A stretch of DNA of 64,000 bases from an uncultured Prevotella sp. Lineage in GTDB: Bacteria; Bacteroidota; Bacteroidia; Bacteroidales; Bacteroidaceae. The position numbers and the translations under genes were made by a program. The DNA is taken from the NCBI GenBank assembly GCA_905236815.1, contig CAJOPE010000026.1, forward strand, positions 26,403 through 90,402, written 5' to 3'. The notes beneath the pieces are model-generated. The model saw only the letters and a program-made list of their open reading frames with translations. It was not told the origin of the DNA and did no database searches. This document shows, piece by piece, positions 42,668 through 54,389 of the stretch; the stretch's first letter is position 1, and each line of letters opens with the position of its first letter.

Positions 42668-42999
42668 TTAAGATACGAAGGTTGAAAAATGTGTATTCTT
42701 GTCAAACATAGAATATACACCTGTTTTATCACCGTCCTTATCTTGAATCTTTTCTAGTATTTCATTTGCTTCACGTGCATATTCTGGTTTATTCCATTTG
42801 TCGGCAGCCAGCAACAATGCTGTTACAAAATAGATTTCTCCATCCGAGGCATTGCTATACCCGAAAGCAGTTCCATCAGGTTTGCACTGCCAATAGAAAT
42901 AGCCATCCCATACTAAATCTTCAGTATATGCCATATATATCTTGGCCCAACGCCACAGTTTGTCAAATTCCGCGTGATGATTGAGTTGCACGCATATTT
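42668..42999 (-). pseudogene. Internal fragment of a GH8 (Rex-type exo-oligoxylanase-like) enzyme
   Basis: VQLNHHAEFDKLWRWAKIYMAYTEDLVWDGYFYWQCKPDGTAFGYSNASDGEIYFVTALLLAADKW...VYSMFDKNTHFSTFVS resembles the middle of GH8; both ends missing. Confidence 0.75.
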
Positions 43000-43030
43000 C
43001 GCAATTAATAAAGAAGAAGTAACATAAAAA

Positions 43031-43091
43031 AAAACTATTCACCTCTAATCAACTTTGCAAAAAGCAGTATGTTTAAAAGGTGAATAGTTTT
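43031..43091. repeat. 14-bp perfect inverted repeat spaced 33 nt
   Basis: AAAACTATTCACCT ... AGGTGAATAGTTTT. Confidence 0.75.
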
Positions 43092-43136
43092 ATATATATT
43101 CTAAATGCAGAGCATCTATATTTTTATATTAGCTTA

Positions 43137-44689
43137 TTATGGATGCTGCTTCTTGAATTGATCAAGCTGAGTAAAACAGTGTCGGTTAATGATTTCCTCC
43201 AATTTCCGATCTAAGTTGTTGCAGATGTAGCAACGATGATCGAACACCATCATTTCTCCATTCTGGGGTGAATATGACTTCCAAGGAGAAAGACCAGGAA
43301 TATTCGGATTACCAGTCTTTGCAAAATGAGCCCATACATCACTCATCGTATTTGCCAAAGCCAAATCTTCCTTAGTTGGATTTGGTACAATATTCTTCGC
43401 CTGATGAAGTCGATTGAAACAGAAAGGCAATTCATTTCCATGCACAGATCCCTTACTTACTGGTGAGCGCCAGGTAAACATGTAAACATAAGTCTGTGCC
43501 AGACGGTGCTTGGATATATAATCGGCCGTGAGGATAGTCTTTGGCCGGAATAACCAGTCGATACTCAGCAAATCCTGTGGAGTGCAATCCTCATAGGCTT
43601 CCTCGAAGGCCTTGATATAATCATAAGTATCTTCTCCAAAGGTTTTCTCTAACTCTTCACGTGCCTGAACTTCAGATATGTCCTTCTTGTATTTAAGTGG
43701 CTGAAGCTCATTGAAAGTAGTTCCTATTAAAAGAGGTATATAGTCGCTGAAACTTGCAAAACCTGGTTGAAAGGTTGTTGTACCAAATCCTCGCCATCGG
43801 GAGTAGGACCAAATCCCCACATCATAGGTGTACCTGGTTTACGAGTGCCTATGCTTGCAGACATTGCTCGATTTCCGGCTTCTACGAGTTTATCATAAGG
43901 TACTTTCTGAATGCTATCAATATTAGTCTCATCGATACCCAATTCCTTTAATACCGCTTTGCCCAATGATTGGGTCATTTCCTTAGTATTAACATTCAGG
44001 ATGGTACCACTCATTATAATTGCTTTGTTAAAAAGACCGCGGGCCTTAGGCATACAAAGCAGAGTGCCTACTTTGCCTCCACCACCCGATTCTCCAAAGA
44101 TGGTTACATTATTTGGATCACCGCCAAATTGGCGGATATTGTCGCGAATCCATTCCAAGCCCTGAATAATGTCGAGCATTCCCACATTGCCGGAATGCTT
44201 ATATTTTGGAGATACTCCTGAAAGATCGAGAAATCCCAATATATTAAGTCGGTGATTTAAACTAACTACTACTACATCCTTCTTGGCAAGCTGCTGACCT
44301 GGATCCCATTCTGAAGTACCCGAATGAAAGCCACCACCGTGCAACCATAGCATAACAGGCTTATGAGCCTTCAAGTCGGTTGTCCATACATTTAGTACGC
44401 AGGAGTTTTTTTCAGACATTTGTTCCTCTGTCATTGGCTGTGCGGATGGCTGCATCGCTTGAGGTCCCCAATGATCGCATTTTCTGATACCTTTCCATTT
44501 TTCAGCAGGCAATGGAGGTAAGCATCGCTCTACCTTGGCATAAGGTATTCCAAGAAAAGCCATTGTTCCTTCTTGAACCGTTCCACTTACCTTTCCTGAA
44601 ACGGTGCTCACAACTGTTTCGGGAACAGCTTCCTGCGCACTCAAGGAGAGAGTAAACATTGTGGTCAAGAGTAAAATTATTCGTTTCAT
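43137..44689 (-). pseudogene. Carboxylesterase type B, disrupted by a single frameshift near 43765-43775
   Basis: N-part (ORF 43727-44689) ends GEDLVQQPFNQVLQVSATIYLF*; C-part (ORF 43137-43820) resumes at PGFASFSDYIPLLIGTTFNEL. Confidence 0.85.
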
Positions 44690-44989
44690 TTCTAGCGCAT
44701 TATAATTTCTTAGTTCTTAGATTGCAAAAGTAACAAATAATATTCAGATGGAAAAGAAATCTGACAATTTTTTATTTAAACTTTCAAAAATTACTGATGG
44801 ATGAATCATTCCTGCAGTAATCAGGGCCTGAAAGAATGAAAAAAGACATCTCACTTTCCGAAAGCCACAAGCATCACGGCTATTGAGGAGTTATAGTTAT
44901 TTTGGGATATGAAAGCATGAGTGGAAGGTTTGCTTCACACTCATGTAAGTTAGCATTTAATTTGATTAAAGAATATTAATCTGTAAATA

Positions 44990-45415
44990 TCACATAATAC
45001 GAAAATAATCTGAGTACTTTTTCAATACATCATTTTCACTTTTCGAAGTAATATTATATATAAGTCTATATGTTATTTTCCGCTTAAATATCTTTGAATT
45101 TACTGGTATAGAGATGACTTCATTTACAGAAGATGATAATGGTATAAAAACAACGGACTTGGAAAAAGCACCAAACCCCCTCATATACCCTAGTATATCA
45201 GGTATCCACCATACTATTTTCTTTTTTAAATATCCTTCGAGAGAGATTGTTACCTTGACATTCTCTGATGAAGAATTATTTAATGATAACTTAATAGTAT
45301 CATTCGTACAGTATACTTTAGATATTTTTTCAACCTTTATGCTATCTATCATTCTTTGAGCATTGATATTAAAAGGGAAAAAAGCAGCAAACATTATTAA
45401 CAAAAGATTTTTCAT
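44990..45415 (-). CDS. Hypothetical secreted protein
   Basis: 141 aa with signal peptide MKNLLLIMFAAFFPFNINAQ; no recognised family. Confidence 0.65.
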   Translation of the reverse strand: MKNLLLIMFAAFFPFNINAQRMIDSIKVEKISKVYCTNDTIKLSLNNSSSENVKVTISLEGYLKKKIVWWIPDILGYMRGFGAFSKSVVFIPLSSSVNEVISIPVNSKIFKRKITYRLIYNITSKSENDVLKKYSDYFRIM

Positions 45416-46088
45416 CTATCAGTTCCTCCATATGTTAATTGTTAAACCTTTTTTAGAATCATGCATATATTCCTTGTCATTATACTTGAATTTCTGGAAG
45501 GATGGATTGCAGAAATATGGGATAATGCTAATTCTCATTCACGCTTACATTTGATTTACAAAGACAAAAATAAACAAAATATCGCATAACTGAGAATAGT
45601 TTGCTTATTATTTTCATTTTTTGTGATAGTTGCAGGCAGAGGACAAGAATATCATAGCAGCAGAGGTATTTAGACGTCCGCGATAGCATGTAACCAGCCT
45701 GTATAATATTTAACTAACTCACAAAAAGCTATCATGCGTTACCCGATTGAGAACAGCAAAATGATTTCTGATAAAAGCAGTCGGGTCAGTATAGAAAGTA
45801 TCCGAGTTTTGAATAATGCTGAATGGGTGCTAATATTCTAGGGAATTGTCTGTTGAAAAAGGAAGAAACTTACATTTCTCCCTGCCTAAAGCATCATAGA
45901 TAACTAAGGAATACGCAGAGCTAGAATTGATGACAGAAAGCCGCAGAAAAGGATTATTCTAAACTCATCGAACTCACATTATATTAATGTTTTAATGTTC
46001 TTAAAATTAGTAAAATGAAATAAACAATGCAAAAACCCTAATTCTTTAAAGGAAGTTTTTATTTAAAATTCATTTTTTTGGCACAACT

Positions 46089-46119
46089 TTTGCATTATAC
46101 AAGAAAAGAGTTATATTTG
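46089..46119 (+). promoter_or_regulatory. clpC promoter TTTG-N19-TATATTTG
   Basis: TTTG 46089-46092, TATATTTG 46112-46119. Confidence 0.7.
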
Positions 46120-46154
46120 CATAGTAAAAAGATTAAAAGAAAGGAATTATATAT

Positions 46155-48701
46155 ATGACGAGTCAGTTTTCACCAAAGGTATCTGAAATTCTGGCATTCA
46201 GCCGTGAAGAAGCTTCACGACTGGCTAGCAGATCCGTAGGCCCTGAGCATCTATTGCTAGGACTGATGCGCGAAAAGAATGGCATCATCACAAGTCTGCT
46301 CGACCGATTTCAGATCAACAAGAAGTCGGTGAAGGAGAAACTTGAGCAAAGGGTTCGGGAAGATGAACTTCAGGAGCCTGTTATTGCATCCGATTTAGTG
46401 TTAAACGAAAAAGCTAGCAATATTCTGAAACTCGCTGTACTTGAGGCACGTATACAACGTACAACCACTGTGGATACCCAGCATTTGCTGTTGGCTATTC
46501 TCCATGATCAAGTAAACAATGGAGCGAAGGAAGTGCTTGAAATGAATAATATGAATTACGAAGATACTCTTACCTATTTAAAACAGATGGCAGGTCACCC
46601 TCATGACGGTTTGTCACTTCCAGACGACGACATCGATGACGAGGAAGAAGATAGTTCTATGAGCCATTCTCAAAGTGGTAACAGTTCATCCAAACAGTCT
46701 ACAACAACTACAGCAAGTAAGTCGGGCAACGGAAAAACTCCAGTGCTCGATAATTTCTCTACCGACCTTACAAAGGCTGCAGCAGAAGGAAAACTAGACC
46801 CTGTAGTAGGTAGAGAGAAAGAAATTCAGCGCGTTACTGAGATTCTTGGACGCCGAAAGAAAAACAACCCTATATTAATAGGTGAACCGGGTGTTGGAAA
46901 GAGTGCCATTGTAGAAGGATTGGCACAACTCATCGTGAAGCATCAAACATCCCCTATCCTATTTAATAAGCGTGTGGTAAACTTGGACATGACAGGCATT
47001 GTGGCTGGAACCAAGTATCGTGGTCAGTTCGAAGAACGCATACGTGCAATTATCAAGGAGTTGGAACAGAATCCTGACATCATTGTATTCATCGACGAGA
47101 TCCATACTATCATCGGTGCTGGTAGCACTCCAGGAAGCATGGATGCCGCAAATATTCTGAAACCTGCATTGGCAAGAGGTACTATTCAGTGCATTGGTGC
47201 AACAACCCTCGATGAATATCGCAACAGTATCGAGAAGGATGGCGCTTTGGAACGTAGATTCCAGAAGGTTATAGTTGAGGCCACTACACCAGAGCAGACA
47301 CTTCAGATTCTCGAGAATATCAAAGAAAGATACGAGGCACACCATCATGTCAGCTATACTGACGAAGCTTTAAAATTGTGTGTCAAATTGACAGATAGAT
47401 ACGTGACAGATCGTTTCTTCCCTGACAAAGCAATCGATGTTCTCGATGAAGTTGGTTCTAGAGTTCACTTACAGCATGCCACTATTCCACCTGAGGTGAC
47501 AGAATTACAGAAACAAATTGAGGAGGTGAAGCTGAAGAAGCAATCTGCCGTACAGAATCAGAATTTCGAACTTGCTGCAGGTTTCCGCGACAAGCAAACA
47601 GAACTAGAACAGGAGTTGAAACATCTTGAAGAATCATGGAGCAAGGGTGAAACTGGTGATCGTGAAGTCATTGACGAGAATCAAGTTGCCGATGTGGTGA
47701 GCATGATGACTGGCGTTCCTGTTCAACGTATGGCTGAGGCTGAGGGCGCAAGACTCCGCAATCTTGGCAATGTTCTCAAGGGAGATGTAATTGCTCAGGA
47801 TAATGCTATCGACAAGATGGTGAAGGCTATTCAGCGAAATCGTGTAGGATTGAAAGATCCAAATCACCCTATTGGCGCATTTATGTTCCTCGGTCCAACT
47901 GGTGTCGGAAAAACTTATCTGGCAAAGAAACTAGCAGAACAGTTATTCGGCAGTGATGAAGCACTTATCCGTGTGGATATGAGCGAATATAGCGAGAGCT
48001 TCAACACATCTCGACTGGTAGGAGCTCCTCCTGGATATGTAGGCTACGAGGAAGGTGGACAGCTGACAGAGAAAGTACGTCGCCACCCTTATTCAATCGT
48101 TTTGCTGGATGAGATCGAGAAAGCACATAGCAATGTATTCAATATGTTGCTTCAGGTACTCGATGAAGGACGTCTGACAGATGGCAATGGTCGTTTGGTT
48201 GATTTCCGAAACACCATCATTATCATGACCTCTAATGCCGGTACCCGTCAGTTAAAAGAATTTGGCCGCGGCGTAGGTTTTAATGCAGGAGGCACTACTA
48301 ATGGTCTGGCCTTGAATGACCAGGACAAGGAGTATGCACGCAGCATTATCCAAAAGAGTCTGAGCAAGCAATTCTCTCCAGAATTCCTTAACCGTCTCGA
48401 TGAGATAATCACCTTTGACCAGCTCGACCTTGAGGCTATCAAGAAGATAATCGACATAGAACTTCGTGGTCTTTTCAAACGAGTAGAAGGAATGGGTTAT
48501 CACCTAACAATCACCGACAAGGCGAAAGAATTTGTGGCAACAAAGGGATATGATGTGCAATTTGGTGCCCGTCCTTTAAAGCGAGCTATTCAGAATTATA
48601 TCGAGGATGGCGTATGTGAGAGACTCCTCGATGGACTTCAGCCAGGAGAGACCATTTCCATCGGCAAGAATCCAAATAAAGACGAACTAACATTTAAATA
48701 A
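46155..48701 (+). CDS. clpC: ATP-dependent Clp protease ATP-binding subunit ClpC
   Basis: Clp N-domains, [18 protein letters not shown]-like middle region, [16 protein letters not shown]. Confidence 0.96.
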   Translation: MTSQFSPKVSEILAFSREEASRLASRSVGPEHLLLGLMREKNGIITSLLDRFQINKKSVKEKLEQRVREDELQEPVIASDLVLNEKASNILKLAVLEARIQRTTTVDTQHLLLAILHDQVNNGAKEVLEMNNMNYEDTLTYLKQMAGHPHDGLSLPDDDIDDEEEDSSMSHSQSGNSSSKQSTTTTASKSGNGKTPVLDNFSTDLTKAAAEGKLDPVVGREKEIQRVTEILGRRKKNNPILIGEPGVGKSAIVEGLAQLIVKHQTSPILFNKRVVNLDMTGIVAGTKYRGQFEERIRAIIKELEQNPDIIVFIDEIHTIIGAGSTPGSMDAANILKPALARGTIQCIGATTLDEYRNSIEKDGALERRFQKVIVEATTPEQTLQILENIKERYEAHHHVSYTDEALKLCVKLTDRYVTDRFFPDKAIDVLDEVGSRVHLQHATIPPEVTELQKQIEEVKLKKQSAVQNQNFELAAGFRDKQTELEQELKHLEESWSKGETGDREVIDENQVADVVSMMTGVPVQRMAEAEGARLRNLGNVLKGDVIAQDNAIDKMVKAIQRNRVGLKDPNHPIGAFMFLGPTGVGKTYLAKKLAEQLFGSDEALIRVDMSEYSESFNTSRLVGAPPGYVGYEEGGQLTEKVRRHPYSIVLLDEIEKAHSNVFNMLLQVLDEGRLTDGNGRLVDFRNTIIIMTSNAGTRQLKEFGRGVGFNAGGTTNGLALNDQDKEYARSIIQKSLSKQFSPEFLNRLDEIITFDQLDLEAIKKIIDIELRGLFKRVEGMGYHLTITDKAKEFVATKGYDVQFGARPLKRAIQNYIEDGVCERLLDGLQPGETISIGKNPNKDELTFK

Positions 48702-48710
48702 TGTGGAATG

Positions 48711-48769
48711 TTGGATGTTGAGTGATGAATAATGAATATTTACTGCTCGACATTCAACATTTAAAATTT
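48711..48769 (+). terminator. Hairpin downstream of clpC
   Basis: AATGTTGGATGTTGAG ... CTCGACATTCAACATT (16 bp with two G/T pairs) then a T-rich tract. Confidence 0.6.
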
Positions 48770-48831
48770 TTCTAAGTAATAATTTTGCAGATAAGCAAAA
48801 AAGCATTATCTTTGCAAGTGCTTTTGAAAAA

Positions 48832-48904
<73 letters not shown>

Positions 48905-48946
48905 CATTAGTGTGAAAAACTCATCTACGCTTTTCAACCTCTACTT

Positions 48947-49019
48947 GCGGTAATAGCTCAGTTGGTAGAGCATTGGCTTCCCAAGCCGAAGGTCACGGGT
49001 TCGAGCCCCGCTTACCGCT
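48947..49019 (+). tRNA. tRNA-Gly (anticodon CCC)
   Basis: GCGGTAA...TTGGCTTCCCAAGCCGA...GGTTCGAGCCCC...TTACCGCT. Confidence 0.94.
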
Positions 49020-49047
49020 CCATTGAAACATTAAATCTATTAAAATA

Positions 49048-49860
49048 ATGAATGAGCTTTTTAATGTAAAGGATTACGTGGTTGTAATCACTGGTGGTAC
49101 AGGTGTTCTTGGTCGTTGCATCGCTAAGTATCTTGCTAAGCAGGGTGCAAAGATTGCTATCCTCGGTCGTAAGGAAGAGGTTGGCAATGTGATTGTTGAA
49201 GATATCAAGAAAGAAGGTGGTGTTGCCAAATTCTACAAAACTGACGTTATGGATCAGGCAGTTGTAGAAAAGAATTGCGAGGATATTCTTGCTGATTTCG
49301 GTCGTGTTGACACTCTCCTGAATGCTGCTGGTGGAAATATGGCAGGTGCTGTTATCAGCCCAGAGCAGACTTTCTTCGACCTCGATCCTGCACAGTTCCA
49401 GAAAGTACTCAGTCTAAACCTCACAGGTACAGTAATCCCTACACAGGTATTCCTTCGTCCTATGGTTAAGCAAGGTAAGGGAAGCATCATTAACTTCTCT
49501 AGTATGGCTGCTTTCCGCCCTATGACACGTGTATGTGGCTATGCAGCTGCTAAGGCTGGCATCAGTAACTTCACAGCATATATGGCTACAGAAACAGCAA
49601 AGAAATTTGGTGAGGGTATCCGTGTTAATGCCATCGCTCCTGGTTTCTTTATCACAGAACAGAATCGTGACCTTCTCACTAACCCTGATGGCAGCTATAC
49701 ACAGCGTGGTCAGGATGTTATCCGCCAGACTCCATTCGGCCGTATGGGTGAGCCAGAGGAACTTTGCGGAACTATCCAGTATTTGATGAGTGACGCAGCA
49801 AAATTCGTTACAGGTACTGTAGCTGTTGTTGATGGTGGCTTCAACAGTTTCGCTATGTAA
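49048..49860 (+). CDS. SDR-family oxidoreductase, probable D-mannonate oxidoreductase (fructuronate reductase)
   Basis: VVITGGTGVLGRCIAKYLAKQGAKIAILGR; GYAAAKAGISNF; next to uxaB. Confidence 0.88.
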   Translation: MNELFNVKDYVVVITGGTGVLGRCIAKYLAKQGAKIAILGRKEEVGNVIVEDIKKEGGVAKFYKTDVMDQAVVEKNCEDILADFGRVDTLLNAAGGNMAGAVISPEQTFFDLDPAQFQKVLSLNLTGTVIPTQVFLRPMVKQGKGSIINFSSMAAFRPMTRVCGYAAAKAGISNFTAYMATETAKKFGEGIRVNAIAPGFFITEQNRDLLTNPDGSYTQRGQDVIRQTPFGRMGEPEELCGTIQYLMSDAAKFVTGTVAVVDGGFNSFAM

Positions 49861-49885
49861 TATCGCATTTATTTAGAATCAAGAT

Positions 49886-49917
49886 AACTCCTCCGAAATT
49901 CCGGAGGAGTTTTTTTG
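49886..49917 (+). terminator. Rho-independent terminator
   Basis: AACTCCTCCG...CGGAGGAGTT then T run. Confidence 0.85.
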
Positions 49918-50077
49918 TATATCACCTATCGAAAATGCTTCATTCTTTAAATTATGAAACACATTACGCAAACCTTTACGCAAAGTTTTCGTATGTTTTA
50001 TGGTGATTCTATCGCTTATTTTAGTATCTTTGCACTGCAAACTAGAAATGTAATAACTAAAACATTATAAACAAACT

Positions 50078-51568
50078 ATGTCTGAATTAAAATCATTGAA
50101 CAAGCTTACTGCTCCTAAGAGCGTAATGCCTGAAAGAATCATTCAGTTTGGTGAGGGTAACTTCCTCCGTGCATTCGTTGACTGGATCATCTTCAACATG
50201 GACCAGAAAACTAACTTCAACTCTTCTGTAGTTGTAGTTCAGCCTATCGATCGTGGTATGGTAGAGTGGCTTAACGGTCAGGATGGTCTTTATCACGTAA
50301 ATCTCCAGGGTAGAGAGAATGGTCAGCCTGTCAACTCTTTGACACGTATCGACGTTATTTCTCGTGCTCTGAATCCATATTCTCAGAACCAGGCTTTCAT
50401 GGCATTGGCTGAGCAGCCAGAGATGCGTTTCATCATCTCTAATACAACAGAGGCTGGTATCAACTTCGATGATACATGTAAGTTCACAGATGCTCCTGCA
50501 GCTTCTTACCCAGGTAAGTTGGTTCAGCTCCTCTTCCACCGTTACAAGTATTTCAATGGTGATCCTTCTAAGGGTATGATCCTCATGCCATGTGAGTTGA
50601 TCTTCTTGAACGGTCATCACTTGAAGGAGTGCATCTATCAGTATATCGAACTTTGGAAGGAAGACCTCGGCGCTGACTATCAGGGCTTCAAGGACTGGTT
50701 CACTAACTATTGCTACGTATGTGCAACATTGGTAGACCGTATCGTTCCAGGTTTCCCTCGTGACACCATCAAGGAAATCCAGGAGAAGGTTGGTTATAAG
50801 GATAACTTGGTTGTTAAGGCTGAGACTTTCCACCTCTGGGTTATTGAGAAGGCTGAGAACATGACAGTTGAGCAGATGAAGGAGGAATTCCCTGCTGAGA
50901 AGGCTGGTCTTCACGTTCTCATCACAGACAACGAGAAGCCATACCACGCACGTAAGGTTACATTGTTGAATGGTCCTCACACTGTTCTCTCTCCTGTTAC
51001 ATACTTGAGTGGTGTTAATATTGTTCGTGATGCTTGCAACCACCCAGTTCTTGGTAAGTATATCCACAAGGTACAGTTTGATGAGTTGATGCAGACTCTC
51101 GACCTCCCTATGGATGAGCTTCAGAAGTTTGCTGCTGACGTTCTCGAGCGTTTCGACAACCCATTCGTAGATCATCAGGTAACTTCAATTATGTTGAATA
51201 GCTTCCCTAAGTTCGAGACTCGTGACCTTCCAGGTTTGAAGATCTACTTGGAGCGTAAGGGTGAGCTTCCTCAGGGCTTGGTATTTGGTCTTGCAGCAAT
51301 CATCACTTACTACAAGGGTGGTAAGCGTGAGGATGGTGCAGAAATCGTACCAAACGATGCTCAGGAGATTATGGATCTGCTCAAAGAGCTTTGGGCTACT
51401 GGCGATACTCGCAAGGTTGCTGAGGGTGTACTTGGTGCTACAGATGTTATCTGGAAGGAAAGCAAGGAAGACCTCAATAAGGTTCCTGGTTTGACTGATC
51501 TCGTTGTTAAGTACCTCGACCTTATCCAGGAGAAGGGTATGCTTGAGGCTGTTAAGACAATTCTGTAA
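50078..51568 (+). CDS. uxaB: Tagaturonate reductase (altronate oxidoreductase)
   Basis: PERIIQFGEGNFLRAFVDWII; KVTLLNGPHTVLSPVTYLSG. Confidence 0.93.
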   Translation: MSELKSLNKLTAPKSVMPERIIQFGEGNFLRAFVDWIIFNMDQKTNFNSSVVVVQPIDRGMVEWLNGQDGLYHVNLQGRENGQPVNSLTRIDVISRALNPYSQNQAFMALAEQPEMRFIISNTTEAGINFDDTCKFTDAPAASYPGKLVQLLFHRYKYFNGDPSKGMILMPCELIFLNGHHLKECIYQYIELWKEDLGADYQGFKDWFTNYCYVCATLVDRIVPGFPRDTIKEIQEKVGYKDNLVVKAETFHLWVIEKAENMTVEQMKEEFPAEKAGLHVLITDNEKPYHARKVTLLNGPHTVLSPVTYLSGVNIVRDACNHPVLGKYIHKVQFDELMQTLDLPMDELQKFAADVLERFDNPFVDHQVTSIMLNSFPKFETRDLPGLKIYLERKGELPQGLVFGLAAIITYYKGGKREDGAEIVPNDAQEIMDLLKELWATGDTRKVAEGVLGATDVIWKESKEDLNKVPGLTDLVVKYLDLIQEKGMLEAVKTIL

Positions 51569-51661
51569 AACTATCGAGATCTCTAAACAGATCTTTATAT
51601 ACAAAGGATGAATTTCAATTATTTTGGAGTTCATCCTTTTTTACTTTCAAATACGAGAAAT

Positions 51662-52306
51662 ATGAAAAAACTTCTAGTTATCATAGCTGCTCTGTTTATG
51701 GCAGCAAGTGCAAATGCACAGATTTGTCATAAGCACAAGAAAGTTCATACAACTTGCTGTAAATCGGATTCTTGTGCAATCGTTGAAAAATGGTTGGATT
51801 CTAATGTATGGAGAAATGGCTTCACTAAGGCTAGTCCTGCCAAACAAGTTGACTTGATGAATTTCTATCACCAGTATAATAAAAATCAAGAACAATGGAA
51901 TGCTTTATTCAACTGGCTCCAGAATACCGACCTCCTTTCTATCGAAAAAGGAAAGTATCCCATTGAAGGTACTTCATTAGTAGCAAGTGTTGAGGATTCC
52001 TCAAATGGAGATTTAGAAAAACGAAGATCAGAAAGTCATCGGAGAAAAATTGATTTCCAGTATGTGGTTAAAGGTATCGAAGGCTTTGCCCTACTCGATC
52101 ACAAATCTAGTAAAGAAGGAAAGTATGATACTAAAAAGGATGTCATACACTATGACTATGATAAGTCAAAGACAAACTTCTTTAAAAGTGTTCCAGGTAG
52201 TTTCAATATCTTTTTCCCTAGTGACTGGCATATTGCTAAAGTTGCCACAGAGGAAAAAGATCAGAATATTCGAGTAATCGTTATAAAAGTTGATTACAAG
52301 GATTAA
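51662..52306 (+). CDS. YhcH/YjgK/YiaL-family protein with N-terminal signal peptide
   Basis: MKKLLVIIAALFMAASANAQ then IDFQYVVKGIEGFALLDH, GSFNIFFPSDWHIAKVA. Confidence 0.8.
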   Translation: MKKLLVIIAALFMAASANAQICHKHKKVHTTCCKSDSCAIVEKWLDSNVWRNGFTKASPAKQVDLMNFYHQYNKNQEQWNALFNWLQNTDLLSIEKGKYPIEGTSLVASVEDSSNGDLEKRRSESHRRKIDFQYVVKGIEGFALLDHKSSKEGKYDTKKDVIHYDYDKSKTNFFKSVPGSFNIFFPSDWHIAKVATEEKDQNIRVIVIKVDYKD

Positions 52307-53532
52307 CGATTCTTGTTCTTAACATACCAGTTATGAACAAACATATTGTAAATCGAAAGACTTGCAACTAATAAGATAAGGCTGACTATCATAGTCAGCT
52401 TTACTTGTTGATTATCTATCAGCTGAATTTCAGATTCCGTTGCAGTAAGAACAGGCTGTCTCAACAATCCAATCCCAACAAACAATCCAATTGCTATTCC
52501 AGTTTCCCAACCAAGGAAGAAAGTACTATGACTTGTACCACGCTGACAATGATCGGCAAGTTTAATAAAGAACAAAAGGAATCGGCTGCCAATAATTCCA
52601 ATACCAAAACCAATTAATACTGGAGCAACAAAAACAATACCCGAGATATTACGAGTATAATAATGAATAAGTATGGCTGCTCCCATTGAAATAATACCAG
52701 TAATTACCTCACTCTTCAAATCGGCATTGGCAAAAGCGAATTTCTCAGCTAATAAGGCAAGGACAAATCCTATGAATATCATTCCAAAGAACATATCGCT
52801 ACGAGGTAGTGATATCATTAATCCTATAACGGTTGTAATCAGAATTAAATTGAAAAACAACCACATTCCCTGAGGCATAAAGAATCTGTCGAAACAGAAT
52901 CTTTTCATGTTCTCGCTTGGAGCCTTAAATGGGAATTTAATCATATTGATTAAACAGATGGCTATCAGAGAAAGTGCTATCGCAGAGAACAATACAATAT
53001 TATAAGAATGTGAGAGTTGGAAGACTCCCAAGGATAATAATGGTCCAAAAGATAACGCAAACCTCGAAAACCAAGCAGCTATATGATTAGCTTCTGTTCG
53101 TTGGAAACTCTCACAAGTATCAATTATCAATGTACTAGACAATGTCATCTGTGAAAGACCATAAAAAGCTCCCATTAAGAATCGTATAACCAAAATCGCA
53201 TAGAAACAATATTGGGCTGGAACAAACTTGTCTAAATAGTTTAACAGAAGTATTGTAACATCCACCCCCAGAATGGAATATATGCAGACTTTGTTTCGGC
53301 GATACTTCTGGATATAATAAGAAACAGAAGGTCCAAAAGCAAAAATACCAACACCGAATACACCCATAGCCAAAGCGGTTTGGATTGGTGAAAAACCACC
53401 CAAAAACATGTGAGGTGGAATGGCTGGAATAAGCATATATACACTCATTGTAATGAGCAAATTAGCAATTGCCATCAGCCAGAACTCGCGATGCCAGAGC
53501 TTTATGTGTACAGGTGTATTCTGTGTATCCAT
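52303..53532 (-). CDS. MFS transporter
   Basis: 409 aa, about 12 TM helices; MAIANLLITMSVYMLIPAIPPHMFLGGFSPIQTALAMGVFG. Confidence 0.9.
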   Translation of the reverse strand: MDTQNTPVHIKLWHREFWLMAIANLLITMSVYMLIPAIPPHMFLGGFSPIQTALAMGVFGVGIFAFGPSVSYYIQKYRRNKVCIYSILGVDVTILLLNYLDKFVPAQYCFYAILVIRFLMGAFYGLSQMTLSSTLIIDTCESFQRTEANHIAAWFSRFALSFGPLLSLGVFQLSHSYNIVLFSAIALSLIAICLINMIKFPFKAPSENMKRFCFDRFFMPQGMWLFFNLILITTVIGLMISLPRSDMFFGMIFIGFVLALLAEKFAFANADLKSEVITGIISMGAAILIHYYTRNISGIVFVAPVLIGFGIGIIGSRFLLFFIKLADHCQRGTSHSTFFLGWETGIAIGLFVGIGLLRQPVLTATESEIQLIDNQQVKLTMIVSLILLVASLSIYNMFVHNWYVKNKNR

Positions 53533-54350
53533 TAATAACTTTCGCTTTCGTTAGGGAAAGTGGTGTCCTTTACACTCTTGATGTACTCTTGAACACCATC
53601 AGTCATGCACTTATTTACATCAGCAAAATGACGAAGGAACTTAGGTTTGAAACCTTGTGTCATTCCTAATGCATCAGCATAGACAAGAACCTGTCCATCT
53701 GTTTCATTTCCAGCGCCAATTCCGATAGTAGCGGCATTCACTTCACGTGTAACTTCTGCGGCAAGTTTTGCAGGAACTTTTTCCAAAGTTATTCCAAAAA
53801 CTCCCGCTTCATCAAGTGCCTTTGCATCAGCAAGTAGTTTCTCTGCTTCTGCCTCTTCCTTCGCACGCAAACCATAGCCTCCAAATTTATGAATGCTTTG
53901 AGGAGTGAGACCAAGATGACCCATAACAGGAATACCTGCATCAACGATACCTTTAACAGTATCAGCTATTTCTACTCCACCTTCCATTTTTACAGCATCC
54001 GCTCCACTCTCCTTGATAATTCGGATAGCATTACGAATACCCTCCTCACGACTAACCTGATAGCTGCCTAAAGGCATATCACAGATAACGAGGCAATGGT
54101 TACATGCACGTGCTACAGAACGAGCATGATAGATCATCTGATCCATAGTAATTGGTAATGTATCTGCGTTACCAGCCATTACATTTGAAGCAGAGTCACC
54201 AATGAGTATTCCATCAATTCCTGCTGCATCTATAATGCCTGCGGTCGTATAATCGTAAGCAGTTAGCATAGTGATTTTCTCACCTGCATTTTTCATTTCA
54301 ACGAATGTATTCGCTGTAATTTTTTTCTTGTCGGTTGTTAAGTATCCCAT
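53532..54350 (-). CDS. panB: 3-methyl-2-oxobutanoate hydroxymethyltransferase
   Basis: KITMLTAYDYTTAGIIDAAGIDGILIGDSASNVMAG. Confidence 0.97.
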   Translation of the reverse strand: MGYLTTDKKKITANTFVEMKNAGEKITMLTAYDYTTAGIIDAAGIDGILIGDSASNVMAGNADTLPITMDQMIYHARSVARACNHCLVICDMPLGSYQVSREEGIRNAIRIIKESGADAVKMEGGVEIADTVKGIVDAGIPVMGHLGLTPQSIHKFGGYGLRAKEEAEAEKLLADAKALDEAGVFGITLEKVPAKLAAEVTREVNAATIGIGAGNETDGQVLVYADALGMTQGFKPKFLRHFADVNKCMTDGVQEYIKSVKDTTFPNESESY

Positions 54351-54389
54351 TTTTTAATTTGTCTTTTCGAGATGCAAAGTTACTAATAA

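Noticed and set aside
43727-43820. Programmed frameshift in the esterase
   Set aside because: No slippery heptamer or downstream structure evident; a plain indel is simpler.
45560-46080. Remnant of a transposon between the 141-aa gene and clpC
   Set aside because: No recognisable transposase fragment or terminal inverted repeat pair could be identified by eye.
50093-51175. 360-aa antisense ORF over uxaB
   Set aside because: Shadow ORF caused by strong codon bias of uxaB; no domain features or low-complexity-free protein-like sequence.
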